In this document: one piece after another, positions 44,606 to 54,480 of the stretch
Layout: every line of letters starts with the position of its first letter
How positions within the stretch are numbered: the stretch's first letter is position 1
Assembly: GCF_019431375.1 (NCBI RefSeq)
Contig: NZ_CP080267.1
Location: 558,001-622,000, forward strand
Direction: 5' to 3'
Source of the DNA: Alcanivorax sp.
Lineage (GTDB): Bacteria; Pseudomonadota; Gammaproteobacteria; Pseudomonadales; Alcanivoracaceae
DNA length: 64,000 nt
Program-made: the position numbers and the translations under genes
Notes under the pieces: generated by a model
Databases searched by the model: none
What the model saw: the letters and a program-made list of their open reading frames with translations, nothing else
Told to the model about the DNA's origin: nothing

Positions 44606-46870
44606 ATGCTCAGCAAAGAACTGGAAATGACGCTCAATGAGGCGTTTCGTCATGCACGCAGCCACCGTCATGAATTCATGACCGTTGAGCATTTGTTGCT
44701 GGCGCTGCTGGATAACGAGGCGGCCGTCGAGGTTCTGCGTGCCTGTAGCGCGGACCTGGAGGAACTGCGCGATGCGTTAAGCCAGTTTATCGAGGACTCC
44801 ACCCCCCTGCTGCCGGAAAGTGACCCGGACCGCGACACCCAGCCAACCCTGGGGTTCCAGCGGGTGTTGCAGCGCGCGGTGTTCAGCGTGCAATCCTCGG
44901 GCAAGAAAGAGGTGACCGGCGCCAATGTACTGGTGGCCATCTTCAACGAACAGGAAAGCCAGGCAGTGTATTTTCTCAACTGCCAGGATATCCATCGCCT
45001 GGACGTGGTGAACTTTATCGCCCACGGTATTTCCCAGGTGCAGGATGCTGAGCCGTCCATGGAGGCGGAACAGGATATGGAGAATGCCGGTGAGAGTGCG
45101 CCGGCCAGCGCCCTGGAAAACTACGCCAGTAACCTGAATGAGCTGGCCCGCGCGGATCGCATCGATCCGCTGGTGGGGCGTGCCTTCGAAATTGAGCGGG
45201 CGGCGCAGATCCTCTGTCGTCGCCGCAAGAACAATCCGCTGCTGGTGGGCGAACCCGGCGTCGGCAAGACCGCCATCGCCGAAGGTCTGGCGCGCATGAT
45301 TGTGGAAGAGAAGGTGCCTGAGCCGCTGCTGGATGCCACCGTCTACTCGCTGGATCTTGGCGCCTTGCTGGCCGGCACCAAGTACCGGGGTGATTTCGAG
45401 AAGCGCCTGAAAGCGGTGCTGGCCGAATTGAAGAAGGACCCCAACTCAATCCTCTTTATTGATGAGATCCACACGATTATCGGCGCGGGTGCCGCGTCCG
45501 GTGGCGTCATGGATGCCTCCAATCTGCTCAAGCCGATGCTGGCCAGCGGTGAGCTGAAGTGCATGGGCTCGACCACCTTCCAGGAATACCGGGGTGTGTT
45601 CGAGAAGGACCGTGCCTTGTCTCGCCGGTTCCAGAAAATCGATGTGGTGGAGCCCTCAGTGGAAGATACCGTGGGTATTCTCAAGGGGCTGAAGAGTCGT
45701 TTCGAGAAGCACCACGACGTGAGCTACAGTGATGCCGCCCTGAAAGCAGCGGCGGAGCTGAGCGCCCGCTATATCAATGACCGCTACCTGCCGGACAAGG
45801 CCATCGATGTGATCGATGAGGTGGGTGCCTGGCAGCGCCTGCGCCCGGAAGACCAGCGCAAGCACACCATCGAAGAATCCGATGTGGAAGACATGGTGGC
45901 CAAGATCGCCCGTATTCCGCCCAAGCAGGTGTCGTCCTCTGACAAGGAGCTGCTGCGCAACCTGGAGCGGGACCTGAAGATGACCGTGTTCGGTCAGGAA
46001 GAGGCCATCGACACCATCTCGGCGGCTATCAAGCTGTCCCGGGCCGGCCTCAAGGGCGAGAACAAGCCCATCGGCAGCTTCATGTTTGCCGGCCCCACCG
46101 GGGTGGGCAAGACCGAGGTGAGTCGTCAGCTTGCCCGGGCCCTGGGTGTGGAGCTGGTGCGTTTCGACATGTCCGAGTACATGGAGCGCCACACGGTCAG
46201 CCGCTTGATCGGCGCCCCTCCGGGCTATGTGGGGTACGACCAGGGTGGTCTGCTGACCGAAGCCGTTACCAAGACGCCGCACTGTGTGCTGCTGCTGGAC
46301 GAAATCGAGAAGGCGCACCCGGAAGTGTTCAATATCTTGCTTCAGGTGATGGACAACGCCACCCTGACCGATAACAACGGTCGCAAGGCGGACTTCCGCA
46401 ACGTGATTGTGATCATGACCACCAACGCCGGGGCGGAGGTGCTTAACAAGCGCACCATCGGTTTTACCGATCAGGACAACAGCACCGACGGCATGGAAGT
46501 GCTGAAGAAGGTCTTCACCCCCGAGTTCCGCAACCGCCTGGATGGCATCATCCAGTTTCTGCCGCTTACCAGTGAGGTCATCCTTGGTGTGGTGGACAAG
46601 TTTCTGGTGGAGCTGCAGGCGCAGCTGGACGAGAAGGGTGTGGTGCTCAACGTGGACGATGCCGCCCGCACCTGGCTGGCAGACAAGGGCTACGACAAGG
46701 ATATGGGTGCCCGCCCCATGGCGCGCCTGATCCAGGAGCAGCTCAAGAAGCCGCTGGCGGAAAAACTGCTGTTCGGGGAACTGTCCGAGAACGGTGGCCA
46801 GGTCAATGTGACCGAGAAGGATGGCCAGCTGTCGCTCACCGTGAAGGCAGCGGAACCGGAGCCAGCGTGA
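44606..46870 (+). CDS. clpA: ATP-dependent Clp protease ATPase subunit ClpA
   Basis: 754 residues with AGGTAG upstream. The N-domain (residues 1-150) starts MLSKELEMTLNEAFRHARSH. The D1 Walker A is LLVGEPGVGKTAIAEGLARM with Walker B SILFIDEIHTIIGAG. D2 Walker A is FMFAGPTGVGKTEVSRQLAR with Walker B LLLDEIEKAH. The C-terminus has MARLIQEQLKKPLAEKLLFG. It unfolds substrates for ClpP. The stop is 6 bases from the next heptamer element. Confidence 0.97.
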   Translation: MLSKELEMTLNEAFRHARSHRHEFMTVEHLLLALLDNEAAVEVLRACSADLEELRDALSQFIEDSTPLLPESDPDRDTQPTLGFQRVLQRAVFSVQSSGKKEVTGANVLVAIFNEQESQAVYFLNCQDIHRLDVVNFIAHGISQVQDAEPSMEAEQDMENAGESAPASALENYASNLNELARADRIDPLVGRAFEIERAAQILCRRRKNNPLLVGEPGVGKTAIAEGLARMIVEEKVPEPLLDATVYSLDLGALLAGTKYRGDFEKRLKAVLAELKKDPNSILFIDEIHTIIGAGAASGGVMDASNLLKPMLASGELKCMGSTTFQEYRGVFEKDRALSRRFQKIDVVEPSVEDTVGILKGLKSRFEKHHDVSYSDAALKAAAELSARYINDRYLPDKAIDVIDEVGAWQRLRPEDQRKHTIEESDVEDMVAKIARIPPKQVSSSDKELLRNLERDLKMTVFGQEEAIDTISAAIKLSRAGLKGENKPIGSFMFAGPTGVGKTEVSRQLARALGVELVRFDMSEYMERHTVSRLIGAPPGYVGYDQGGLLTEAVTKTPHCVLLLDEIEKAHPEVFNILLQVMDNATLTDNNGRKADFRNVIVIMTTNAGAEVLNKRTIGFTDQDNSTDGMEVLKKVFTPEFRNRLDGIIQFLPLTSEVILGVVDKFLVELQAQLDEKGVVLNVDDAARTWLADKGYDKDMGARPMARLIQEQLKKPLAEKLLFGELSENGGQVNVTEKDGQLSLTVKAAEPEPA

Positions 46871-46875
46871 AAGGG

Positions 46876-46993
46876 CAGTTAAAAGTTAACAGTGAATAGT
46901 TGATAGCTAAGGAAAAACAAAAATACCCCCGGCTCTGTGAAAAGACGGGGGTATTTTTTTAGCTGTTAACTGTTACTTATTAACGGTTAACTG
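46876..46993. repeat. Inverted heptamer-array element, GTTAACA/GTGAATA family (copy 2)
   Basis: The left arm reads GTTAAAA, GTTAACA, GTGAATA, GTTGATA (from 46878). The right arm read on the minus strand is GTTAACC, GTTAATA, AGTAACA, GTTAACA. The terminator between them (46921-46959) has a different core from copies 1 and 3. It separates convergent clpA and infA. Confidence 0.85.
46918..46959. terminator. Bidirectional terminator between clpA and infA
   Basis: Stem AAATACCCCCG / CGGGGGTATTT (46921-46931 with 46946-46956) with a 14-base loop, A-tract on the left and T-tract on the right. Confidence 0.9.
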
Positions 46994-47000
46994 CTTTTCC

Positions 47001-47219
47001 TTATTTCATGCGGAACGTAATACGGCCCTTGCTCAGGTCATAGGGGGACATTTCCACCTTGACGCGATCGCCGGTGAGAATGCGGATATAGAATTTACGC
47101 ATCTTCCCGGAGATATGGGCGGTAATAACATGACCGTTGTCCAGCTTCACACGAAACATCGTGTTAGGCAGGGTTTCAACGATGACACCTTCTAGTTCAA
47201 TCTGCTCTTCTTTCGCCAT
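47001..47219 (-). CDS. infA: Translation initiation factor IF-1
   Basis: 72 residues, exactly the usual size. The OB-fold sequence reads KEEQIELEGVIVETLPNTMF, RVKLDNGHVITAHISGKMRK, FYIRILTGDRVKVEMSPYDL and SKGRITFRMK. IF-1 binds the ribosomal A site during initiation. Bpt, Aat and TrxB genes follow in the same leftward direction, as in Pseudomonas. Confidence 0.98.
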   Translation of the reverse strand: MAKEEQIELEGVIVETLPNTMFRVKLDNGHVITAHISGKMRKFYIRILTGDRVKVEMSPYDLSKGRITFRMK

Positions 47220-47352
47220 CCAACGAATACCTTGGGTTACCGGCTATTAGCGGGCGCAATTGTGCCGGAAAAGACGCCGGGCTGCAAAAGAAGTTGGGAC
47301 ACAGGGGAAAAGCGGGTTATTCGGCACGCGATAGAGCGCCCCTTTGGGCTGT

Positions 47353-48066
47353 CTAGTCCTTGTTGAAGTCCTTCCAGGCGCCACTGCGCAGGATTTCCAG
47401 GGGTTGATACTGGCTCTTGTACTCCATCTTCTGGCACTGATGAATCCAGTAGCCCAGGTAAAGGTAGGGCAGTTTCAGGCGTTGGCACTGACGAATCTGC
47501 CAGAGCAGGGCCATCACGCCCAGACTGCGTTCAGGCAGTGTCGGATCAAAGAAGGTATAGACGGCAGAGAGACCATCCTCCAGTTGATCGGTCACCGCCA
47601 CCGCCACCAGTTTGCCCTCCTGGCGAAAGCAGTAGAAGTGAGTATCAGCCCAGTCGCAGGTCAGAAAGTTGGTGAACTGCTCCTCTGAAGGGGGGTACAT
47701 GTCGCCGTCACCGTGACGTTGGTCTATATAGGCTGCGTAGAGAGTGTAGAACTCACGGGTGTAGCGAGCTGGCTCGCGGTGGACAGTGAGATCCTGATTG
47801 GCCTTTTCGATACGTCGATGGCGACGGCGTGGGTGGAAATCCGTAACGCGCACTCGCGCAGGTATACAGGCATTGCAGCCGTCGCAGTGCGGCCGATAGA
47901 GATAATCGCCGCTACGGCGAAATCCCAGCAAGCTCAGTTCACTATAGAGCTCCGGTGAGAGTTTGGCCTGTGGGTCCACAAACAGGGTAGATGCCTGGCG
48001 GTCTTCCAGGTAGCTGCAGCTGTGGGCCGGGGTGCGGAAGAATCGCAGCGTCGACAAATCGGTCAT
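47353..48066 (-). CDS. bpt: Aspartate/glutamate leucyltransferase (Bpt)
   Basis: 237 residues. Signatures: LRFFRTPAHSCSYLEDRQAS, GFRRSGDYLYRPHCDGCNAC (CxxC motif), IPARVRV, SAVYTFFDPTLPERSLGVMA and YLYLGYWIHQCQKMEYK. Bpt adds leucine to N-terminal Asp or Glu, making ClpS/ClpAP substrates. It stands next to aat, clpS and clpA, giving a complete N-degron set in about 5 kb. Confidence 0.96.
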   Translation of the reverse strand: MTDLSTLRFFRTPAHSCSYLEDRQASTLFVDPQAKLSPELYSELSLLGFRRSGDYLYRPHCDGCNACIPARVRVTDFHPRRRHRRIEKANQDLTVHREPARYTREFYTLYAAYIDQRHGDGDMYPPSEEQFTNFLTCDWADTHFYCFRQEGKLVAVAVTDQLEDGLSAVYTFFDPTLPERSLGVMALLWQIRQCQRLKLPYLYLGYWIHQCQKMEYKSQYQPLEILRSGAWKDFNKD

Positions 48067-48180
48067 GCCTTCAGTGTAGCGAATATAACGGTGGAAACCA
48101 TATGCCTTGCGCCTGCTGGGGCACCCAGTTTTGGTGCAGGAGCCAGCCTTGCTGGCGACCAGGAAAGGGAATGTTATCCG

Positions 48181-48924
48181 CTATCGCCTGTCGTCGGGCT
48201 CCTGCGATGTGTTGCCGAGCGGCAGAGAGCGATCCCATTCAGTATCAGGCCAGTGCTCGGCTTTGGGAGTGTCAGGAATCAGCTGTTGCAGTAGTCCCTC
48301 GAAGGCGGGACGGTCGATTAGTTCGGCGCCAAGGCTAAGCAGGTGCGGGTTTTCCACCTGGGCATCAATGAGCTCGATATCCAGGGTTGGCGCCAGGGCT
48401 CGCAGGGCGGCAAAGGCAACCTTGGAGCCGTTTTGCCGAGGCGAGACCATGGATTCTCCGAAGAAGACTCCGCCCAGCTTGATGCCGTAGACACCACCGG
48501 CAATCTGTCCGTCCTGCCAGACCTCCAGGCTGTGGGCATAACCAAGCTTGTTCAGGTGCACATAGGCGTCGATCATTTCCTCGCTGATCCAGGTACCCAG
48601 ACCATCAGCCCTGGGGGCTGCGCACAGGCGCATCACCGATTCGAAGGCTCGGTCCAGGGTGACGGTAAAGTCGGTTCGGCGCATATGTCGGGCCAGGCTA
48701 CGGCTGACATGTATGCGTCGCGGGTGAATCACACAGCGTGGGGCAGGGGACCACCACAGGATGGGTTGGTAGTCGGCGTCATACCAGGGAAAGATGCCCA
48801 ACGAATAAGCCCGGAGCAGTGTCTCCGGGCTCAGGTCGGCCCCGGCGGCAAGCAAGCCATCGGGGTCAGTCAGGGCGGTGCGGGTATCCGGGAACGGGGT
48901 TCCCGGTTCCAGCCACGGCACCAT
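48181..48924 (-). CDS. aat: Leucyl/phenylalanyl-tRNA-protein transferase
   Basis: 247 residues. Blocks: FPDTRTALTDPDGLLAAGAD, LLRAYSLGIFPWYDADYQPI, LWWSPAPRCVIHPRRIHVSR, WISEEMIDAYVHLNKLGYAH and FFGESMVSPRQNGSKVAFAA. It adds Leu or Phe to N-terminal Lys/Arg. It lies 3 bp downstream of trxB. The 114 bases between aat and bpt hold a REP-like fragment (gcaggagccagccttgctgg, 48138-48157). Confidence 0.96.
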   Translation of the reverse strand: MVPWLEPGTPFPDTRTALTDPDGLLAAGADLSPETLLRAYSLGIFPWYDADYQPILWWSPAPRCVIHPRRIHVSRSLARHMRRTDFTVTLDRAFESVMRLCAAPRADGLGTWISEEMIDAYVHLNKLGYAHSLEVWQDGQIAGGVYGIKLGGVFFGESMVSPRQNGSKVAFAALRALAPTLDIELIDAQVENPHLLSLGAELIDRPAFEGLLQQLIPDTPKAEHWPDTEWDRSLPLGNTSQEPDDRR

Positions 48925-48927
48925 GCC

Positions 48928-49875
48928 TTAGTGGTTCAGGTTGTCCAGATACTTCTCCGCATCCAGAGCGGCCATGCAGCCCGCACCGGCGGAGGTGACC
49001 GCCTGACGGTAGACGTGATCCGCCACATCGCCAGCGGCGAACACGCCTTCCACACTGGTGGCAGTGGCATTGCCTTCGATGCCGCTACGGATCTTGATGT
49101 AGCCGTCGTTCATGTCCAATTGGCCTTCGAAGATATCCGTGTTCGGCTTGTGGCCGATGGCAATGAAGACACCTTGCAGTTCAAGGTCTTTGCTGCCTTC
49201 ACCCTTGGTGGATTTGATGCGCATCCCGGTGACACCGCTGTCGTCGCCCAGCACTTCTTCCAGGGTGTGGTCCCACTCGACGCTGATGTTGTCCTTGGCG
49301 AGCAGCTTGTCCTGGAGGATTTTCTCCGCGCGCAGGCTGTCACGGCGATGCACCAGGGTTACATGGTCGGCAATGTGCGACAGGTACAGAGCTTCCTCGA
49401 CGGCGGTATTGCCGCCACCGATCACGGCAACGCGCTGGCCCTTGTAGAAAAAGCCGTCACAGGTGGCACAGGCGGACACCCCTTTACCCATGAAGGCTTC
49501 CTCGGACTCCAGGCCCAGGTACATTGCGGAAGCCCCAGTGGCAATGATCAGGGCATCACAGGTGTAGGTGCCGCTATCACCCTGGAGGGTGAAGGGGCGG
49601 TTGCGCACATCCACTTCGTTGATGTGGTCGTACACCATTTCCGTCTCAAAACGCTCGGCATGCTGCTGCATGCGCACCATCAGGTCCGGGCCCTGCAAGC
49701 CTTCCACGTCACCGGGCCAGTTGTCCACCTCGGTGGTGGTGGTGAGCTGCCCACCCGGCTGAATCCCGGTAATCACCACCGGCTTGAGGTTGGCACGGGC
49801 GGCGTAAACGGCGGCGGTGTAACCCGCAGGGCCGGAACCGAGGATAATCAGGCGATGGTGCTGCACGTCGCTCAT
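48928..49875 (-). CDS. trxB: Thioredoxin reductase
   Basis: 315 residues from the ATG at 49873-49875. FAD motif LIILGSGPAGYTAAVYAARA, redox CATC (C136/C139) in GVSACATCDGFFYKGQRVAV, NADPH motif VIGGGNTAVEEALYLS, and the C-terminal GVFAAGDVADHVYRQAVTSA. It reduces thioredoxin with NADPH. The remaining 315 bases to ftsK are a divergent promoter region. Confidence 0.97.
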   Translation of the reverse strand: MSDVQHHRLIILGSGPAGYTAAVYAARANLKPVVITGIQPGGQLTTTTEVDNWPGDVEGLQGPDLMVRMQQHAERFETEMVYDHINEVDVRNRPFTLQGDSGTYTCDALIIATGASAMYLGLESEEAFMGKGVSACATCDGFFYKGQRVAVIGGGNTAVEEALYLSHIADHVTLVHRRDSLRAEKILQDKLLAKDNISVEWDHTLEEVLGDDSGVTGMRIKSTKGEGSKDLELQGVFIAIGHKPNTDIFEGQLDMNDGYIKIRSGIEGNATATSVEGVFAAGDVADHVYRQAVTSAGAGCMAALDAEKYLDNLNH

Positions 49876-50190
49876 TGAGAACTCCAGTTGATAGGTAAGG
49901 GCAGGTTGCCGATGGCTCCCCAACAGATGGGGGTGTGGCCCTGCGCATTCAAGGGTGTGAAAACTACCGTAAAACAGGGGGTTCGTGAAGCCTATAACTG
50001 TCATAGGATAAGCCAACTGCGACCGGGTCGGGCAGGCAGCCGGTGGGATTTGTGCGATAATCCCCGGCGGCTCGCCAGTGCCGGGGCGACAAAGCTGGTC
50101 GCTCCCAGCGGGATTGACTACAATCGCAATAATTTCAATTCGTTATCGGCAATTCCTTAAGCTTAACTTTATGAATTCAAGGGGTAAGGC
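49876..50190. other. Divergent intergenic region between trxB and ftsK
   Basis: The 315 bases hold no convincing gene. A TTGACT at 50114-50119 could be a -35 for ftsK, but a well-spaced -10 is not clear. An AT-rich patch (caattcgttatc) precedes the ftsK leader. No repeat element is present. Confidence 0.45.
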
Positions 50191-52506
50191 GTGAGTAAAA
50201 CGGTTGCCGGGCAAGGACAGTCCGGGTTTTCCCGCCATCTCAAACGCGGTTTGGTAGAGGGTATGGTGATCGCCCTGATCGCCCTGTCCCTGTATCTGCT
50301 GCTGGCGCTAATCAGCTTCGATAGCCGTGATCCGGGTTGGTCCTACGTGGGCAATGTGGACGCGGTGCGCAATGCCGCTGGCCGGGCCGGGGCGTTTAGC
50401 GCCGATCTGTTGCTGGGTCTGTTCGGCTATATGGCGTATCTGTTTCCGGTTCTGGTGGGGTTTTGGGCCACCAAGGTGCTGCGTGAACGCCACGCCGGCC
50501 TGCCTGGCAGCTGGCCGTTGTTCAGTCTGCGGCTGGTGGGCTTTGTGCTGACCATGCTGGCGGGAACAGCCCTGTCCTACATGCACTTCACCGTGGGCGA
50601 GGCCCTGCCGGAAGGTGCCGGCGGGATTCTCGGCCATGAGGTGGGCGCGGCGGCGCTGGACAGTTTCAACCCTCTGGGGGGCAGCCTGATCATGGTCGCC
50701 CTGTTCCTGATCGGGGTCACCATCTTCACCGATCTGTCCTGGATTGCCCTGGCAGAGGGCCTGGGCGCCCTGGTGCTCGGTGCTTTCGAGAAGATTCCGG
50801 CTTGGTGGCAAGCACGCCGCAGAAAACGTGAAGAGGCCCAGCAGAAGAAGCAGGCCCATGAAAAACGCGCCAAGGTGATCAGCGAGGCCAAGAAGAAAGC
50901 GGAAACCCGCACGCCACCCAAGATCGCCAAACCGGCCAAGCCGGTGGAGAAGAGTGCACGGGTGCACAAGGAGAAACAGCAGAAGCTGTTTACTACCGAG
51001 GTGAACGGTGAGCTGCCGCCGCTGGTACTGCTGGATCAGGTTGAAGAGTCCAAGGGCGGTTTCTCCGAGGAAGCCCTGGAGGGCATGTCCCGCCTGCTGG
51101 AAATCAAGCTGAAGGATTTCAATATTGAGGCCGAGGTGGTGGCGGTGCAGCCTGGCCCGGTGATTACCCGCTTCGAAATCCAGCCAGCGCCAGGTATCAA
51201 GGTGTCACGGATCACCAACCTGGCCAAGGATCTGGCCCGTTCCCTGGCGGTGATCAGCGTGCGGGTGGTGGAAGTGATTCCCGGCAAGACCACCGTGGGC
51301 ATCGAGATTCCCAACGAACAGCGGGAAATGATCCGCTTTACCGAAGTCGTCGGCACCCAGATGTTCGACCAGTCGCCGTCGCCGTTGACCATGGCGCTGG
51401 GCAAGGACATTGCCGGCAACCCGGTGATGGCCGACCTGGCCAAGATGCCTCACCTGTTGGTGGCGGGTACCACCGGTTCCGGTAAGTCTGTGGGCGTGAA
51501 CGCCATGCTGCTGTCCATGCTGTTCAAATCGAACCCGGAAGACGTGCGACTTATCCTGATCGATCCCAAGATGCTGGAACTGGCGGTTTACGACGGCATT
51601 CCCCATTTGCTGACCCCGGTGGTCACGGACATGAAGGAAGCCGCCGGCGCGCTGCGCTGGGGGGTGGGTGAAATGGAGCGTCGCTACCGGCTGATGGCAT
51701 CCATGGGGGTGCGTAACCTTTCCGGCTATAACCGCAAGGTGGCGGACGCCAAGAAGGCGGGCCAGCCTCTCAAGGATCCCATGTGGAAGCCGGAGGACCC
51801 CATGAACCTTGAGGAAGAGGCGCCGCTGGCGGAGCATCTGCCGTACATCGTCATCGTTATCGATGAATTTGCCGACATGATGATGATCGTCGGCAAGAAG
51901 GTGGAAGAGCTGATCGCCCGTATCGCCCAGAAAGCCCGGGCAGCCGGTATCCACCTGATTTTGGCCACTCAGCGTCCGTCCGTGGACGTGATTACCGGCC
52001 TGATCAAGGCCAACGTGCCGTCCCGGATCGGCTTCCAGGTATCCTCCAAAATCGATTCCCGTACGGTGCTTGATCAGGGCGGGGCAGAGCAACTGCTCGG
52101 CCACGGTGACATGCTTTATTTGCCCGGCGGTAAAAGTGTTCCGGAACGTGTTCACGGTGCCTTTGTCTCAGATGAAGAGGTACACCGGGTCTGTGACGAC
52201 TGGCGCAAGCGCGGTGAGCCCAACTATCTGGACGAAATTCTCGATGGTGGCAGTGACCTCAATGCGCCCATGCCCGGTATGGAAAGTGCCGGTGGCGGGG
52301 GCGATGACGAAAACGACCCGCTTTACGATGAGGCGGTGGCCTATGTGACTCAGTCCCGTCGGGCCTCCATTTCTTCCGTGCAGCGGAAACTGAAAATCGG
52401 CTACAACCGCGCCGCCCGTCTGGTGGAAGCCATGGAGATGGCCGGGGTTGTCAGCGAGGCGGGCCACAATGGCCAGCGTGAAGTGCTGGCACCGCCGCCG
52501 GTGTAA
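50191..52506 (+). CDS. ftsK: DNA translocase FtsK
   Basis: 771 residues from a GTG with GGGGTAAGG upstream. Four membrane helices lie in residues 20-200. A basic Lys/Glu/Ala linker follows (EEAQQKKQAHEKRAKVISEA), shorter than in E. coli. The motor domain has Walker A GTTGSGKSVGVNAMLL and Walker B IVIVIDEFADMMMIVG, with FQVSSKIDSRTVLDQGGAEQ. The C-terminal gamma domain is EAVAYVTQSRRASISSVQRK-like winged helix. It pumps DNA at the septum and activates XerCD at dif. Confidence 0.96.
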   Translation: MSKTVAGQGQSGFSRHLKRGLVEGMVIALIALSLYLLLALISFDSRDPGWSYVGNVDAVRNAAGRAGAFSADLLLGLFGYMAYLFPVLVGFWATKVLRERHAGLPGSWPLFSLRLVGFVLTMLAGTALSYMHFTVGEALPEGAGGILGHEVGAAALDSFNPLGGSLIMVALFLIGVTIFTDLSWIALAEGLGALVLGAFEKIPAWWQARRRKREEAQQKKQAHEKRAKVISEAKKKAETRTPPKIAKPAKPVEKSARVHKEKQQKLFTTEVNGELPPLVLLDQVEESKGGFSEEALEGMSRLLEIKLKDFNIEAEVVAVQPGPVITRFEIQPAPGIKVSRITNLAKDLARSLAVISVRVVEVIPGKTTVGIEIPNEQREMIRFTEVVGTQMFDQSPSPLTMALGKDIAGNPVMADLAKMPHLLVAGTTGSGKSVGVNAMLLSMLFKSNPEDVRLILIDPKMLELAVYDGIPHLLTPVVTDMKEAAGALRWGVGEMERRYRLMASMGVRNLSGYNRKVADAKKAGQPLKDPMWKPEDPMNLEEEAPLAEHLPYIVIVIDEFADMMMIVGKKVEELIARIAQKARAAGIHLILATQRPSVDVITGLIKANVPSRIGFQVSSKIDSRTVLDQGGAEQLLGHGDMLYLPGGKSVPERVHGAFVSDEEVHRVCDDWRKRGEPNYLDEILDGGSDLNAPMPGMESAGGGGDDENDPLYDEAVAYVTQSRRASISSVQRKLKIGYNRAARLVEAMEMAGVVSEAGHNGQREVLAPPPV

Positions 52507-52537
52507 TCAGGCCGGAAACGGCCGACAAGGAGTTTCA

Positions 52538-53152
52538 ATGCGCAAGCTGGTAACGGGTTTACTGATCATGCCGTCCCTGTTGTGGGCGGCCCCCACCGAT
52601 GAGCTGCTGTCTAAACTGCAAAAGCTGGAATCCATGAAGGGCCAGTTCGAACAGATGGTGCTGGACCAGGGTGGCACTCACATGCAGGAAGCGGAGGGGA
52701 ATTTTCAGGTGGCCCGAGGCAACCGTTTCTACTGGTCCACGGCAATGCCGTTTGAGCAATTGGCGGTCTCCGATGGCAGCACCGTCTGGGTCTATGACAA
52801 GGACCTGGAGCAAGTGGTGGTGCGCCCCCTGAGTCAGGATCTGGGGCAGACCCCGGCACTGTTGTTCGGCGGAAAGCCCGCCGATGTGGCGGAGGCCTTC
52901 GCTATTTCCGAGCGCAGCCGGGAGGGGCAAAGCGTCACTTATCGGCTCAAGCCGAAAGGGAAGGATCCGCTGTTTGACCAGCTGGATGTGACCTTTCAGG
53001 GCGACCAGCCCAGCTCCATGCGTTTGCAGGACGCGCTGGGCCAGCAAACCGTGATCGATTTTCGCGATCTGGTAGTCAACACGGGCATTGATGCCTCCCT
53101 GTTCAACTTCGTGCCGCCGGAAGGCACGGATGTCATTCAGCAACAGCAATGA
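52538..53152 (+). CDS. lolA: Outer-membrane lipoprotein carrier protein
   Basis: 204 residues from the ATG at 52538 after AAGGAG. Signal peptide MRKLVTGLLIMPSLLWAAPT. LolA features are LESMKGQFEQMVLDQGGTHM, GNFQVARGNRFYWSTAMPFE, QLAVSDGSTVWVYDKDLEQV and FRDLVVNTGIDASLFNFVPP. It shuttles lipoproteins across the periplasm. The stop overlaps rarA by 4 bp. Confidence 0.95.
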   Translation: MRKLVTGLLIMPSLLWAAPTDELLSKLQKLESMKGQFEQMVLDQGGTHMQEAEGNFQVARGNRFYWSTAMPFEQLAVSDGSTVWVYDKDLEQVVVRPLSQDLGQTPALLFGGKPADVAEAFAISERSREGQSVTYRLKPKGKDPLFDQLDVTFQGDQPSSMRLQDALGQQTVIDFRDLVVNTGIDASLFNFVPPEGTDVIQQQQ

Positions 53153-54480
53153 ACGACCTGTTCGCCACTGATGCGGCCCAGCAGGCACAGCCCCTGGCGG
53201 CTCGCCTGCGTCCCACCTCGCTGGGCGAGTACGTGGGGCAGCAGCATCTGGTGGGCGAGGGTAAGCCCTTTCGCCAAGCGCTGGAGCGTGGGCAACTGCA
53301 TTCCATGATCCTGTGGGGCCCGCCGGGCACCGGCAAGACTACTCTGGCCCTCATCCTTGCCCAAACGGTGGATGCCGCCTTTGTCACGCTTTCCGCAGTG
53401 CTGTCGGGGGTAAAGGATATCCGCGCCGCGGTGGAGCAGGCCCAGGTTCGCCTGGGGCAGGGCCGCCGCACCGTGTTGTTCGTGGACGAGGTGCACCGCT
53501 TTAACAAGGCCCAGCAGGACGCCTTCCTGCCCCATGTGGAAGAGGGCACCATCACCTTTATCGGTGCTACCACCGAAAATCCCTCCTTCGAGCTCAATAA
53601 CGCCTTGCTGTCCCGGGCCCGGGTCTACCGGCTGCGCTCACTGACTGCGGACGACCTGCGTGGCCTGCTGGATCGTGCTCTGGCGGAACCGAGTCTGAAA
53701 GGCATGCGTCTGGACGATGAGGCTCGCGAGTTGCTGCTCAACTACGCCGATGGTGATGCCCGGCGTCTGCTCAACATGCTGGAAGTGGCGGCGGATTTGG
53801 CTGGCGGCGAGGCGCCGGTTATCGATGCGGAGCTGATGCGTGAAGTCCTGCGCGATGCGGTTCGACGCTTCGACAAGGGCGGCGACCTGTTCTACGACCA
53901 GATCAGCGCCCTGCACAAATCTGTGCGCGGGTCCGACCCGGATGCGGCGCTGTACTGGTTTGCGCGCATGCTGGACGGTGGCTGTGACCCCCTGTACATT
54001 GCCCGCCGCGTGGTGCGCATGGCCAGTGAAGAAGTGGCCAATGCCGACCCCCGCGCGCTGACCCTGTGCCTGCAGGCCTGGGACGTGCAGGAAAGGCTGG
54101 GAAGCCCGGAAGGGGAGCTGGCCATTGCTCAGGCCATCACCTATCTTGCGGTGGCACCGAAGAGCAATGCGGTCTACAAGGCCTACAATCAGGCCAGGGC
54201 ATTGGTTCGCGAACATCCCACTGACGAGGTGCCGCTGCATCTGCGCAACGCGCCCACCCAGTTGATGAAAGACGAAGGCTTCGGGGCCGAGTATCATTAC
54301 GCCCACGATTTTCCGGATGCCTTTGTGGCCGGCGAAAACTACTTTCCGCCCAGCCTCAGCGGCACCCGTTTGTACGAACCGGTAAACCGGGGACTGGAGA
54401 TCAAGGTAGCGGAAAAGCTGGCCCGTTTGCGCGGCCTGAACGCGCAGAGCGACTGGCAGCGCTACGGAGACGAGCAATGA
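53149..54480 (+). CDS. rarA: Replication-associated recombination protein A
   Basis: 443 residues. RPTSLGEYVGQQHLVGEGKP, Walker A MILWGPPGTGKTTLALILAQ, Walker B TVLFVDEVHRFNKAQQDAFL, sensor FIGATTENPSFELNNALLSR and LHKSVRGSDPDAALYWFARM. RarA (MgsA) acts at stalled forks with SSB and RecA. It lies between lolA and crcB in an apparent operon with 4-bp overlaps. Confidence 0.96.
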   Translation: MNDLFATDAAQQAQPLAARLRPTSLGEYVGQQHLVGEGKPFRQALERGQLHSMILWGPPGTGKTTLALILAQTVDAAFVTLSAVLSGVKDIRAAVEQAQVRLGQGRRTVLFVDEVHRFNKAQQDAFLPHVEEGTITFIGATTENPSFELNNALLSRARVYRLRSLTADDLRGLLDRALAEPSLKGMRLDDEARELLLNYADGDARRLLNMLEVAADLAGGEAPVIDAELMREVLRDAVRRFDKGGDLFYDQISALHKSVRGSDPDAALYWFARMLDGGCDPLYIARRVVRMASEEVANADPRALTLCLQAWDVQERLGSPEGELAIAQAITYLAVAPKSNAVYKAYNQARALVREHPTDEVPLHLRNAPTQLMKDEGFGAEYHYAHDFPDAFVAGENYFPPSLSGTRLYEPVNRGLEIKVAEKLARLRGLNAQSDWQRYGDEQ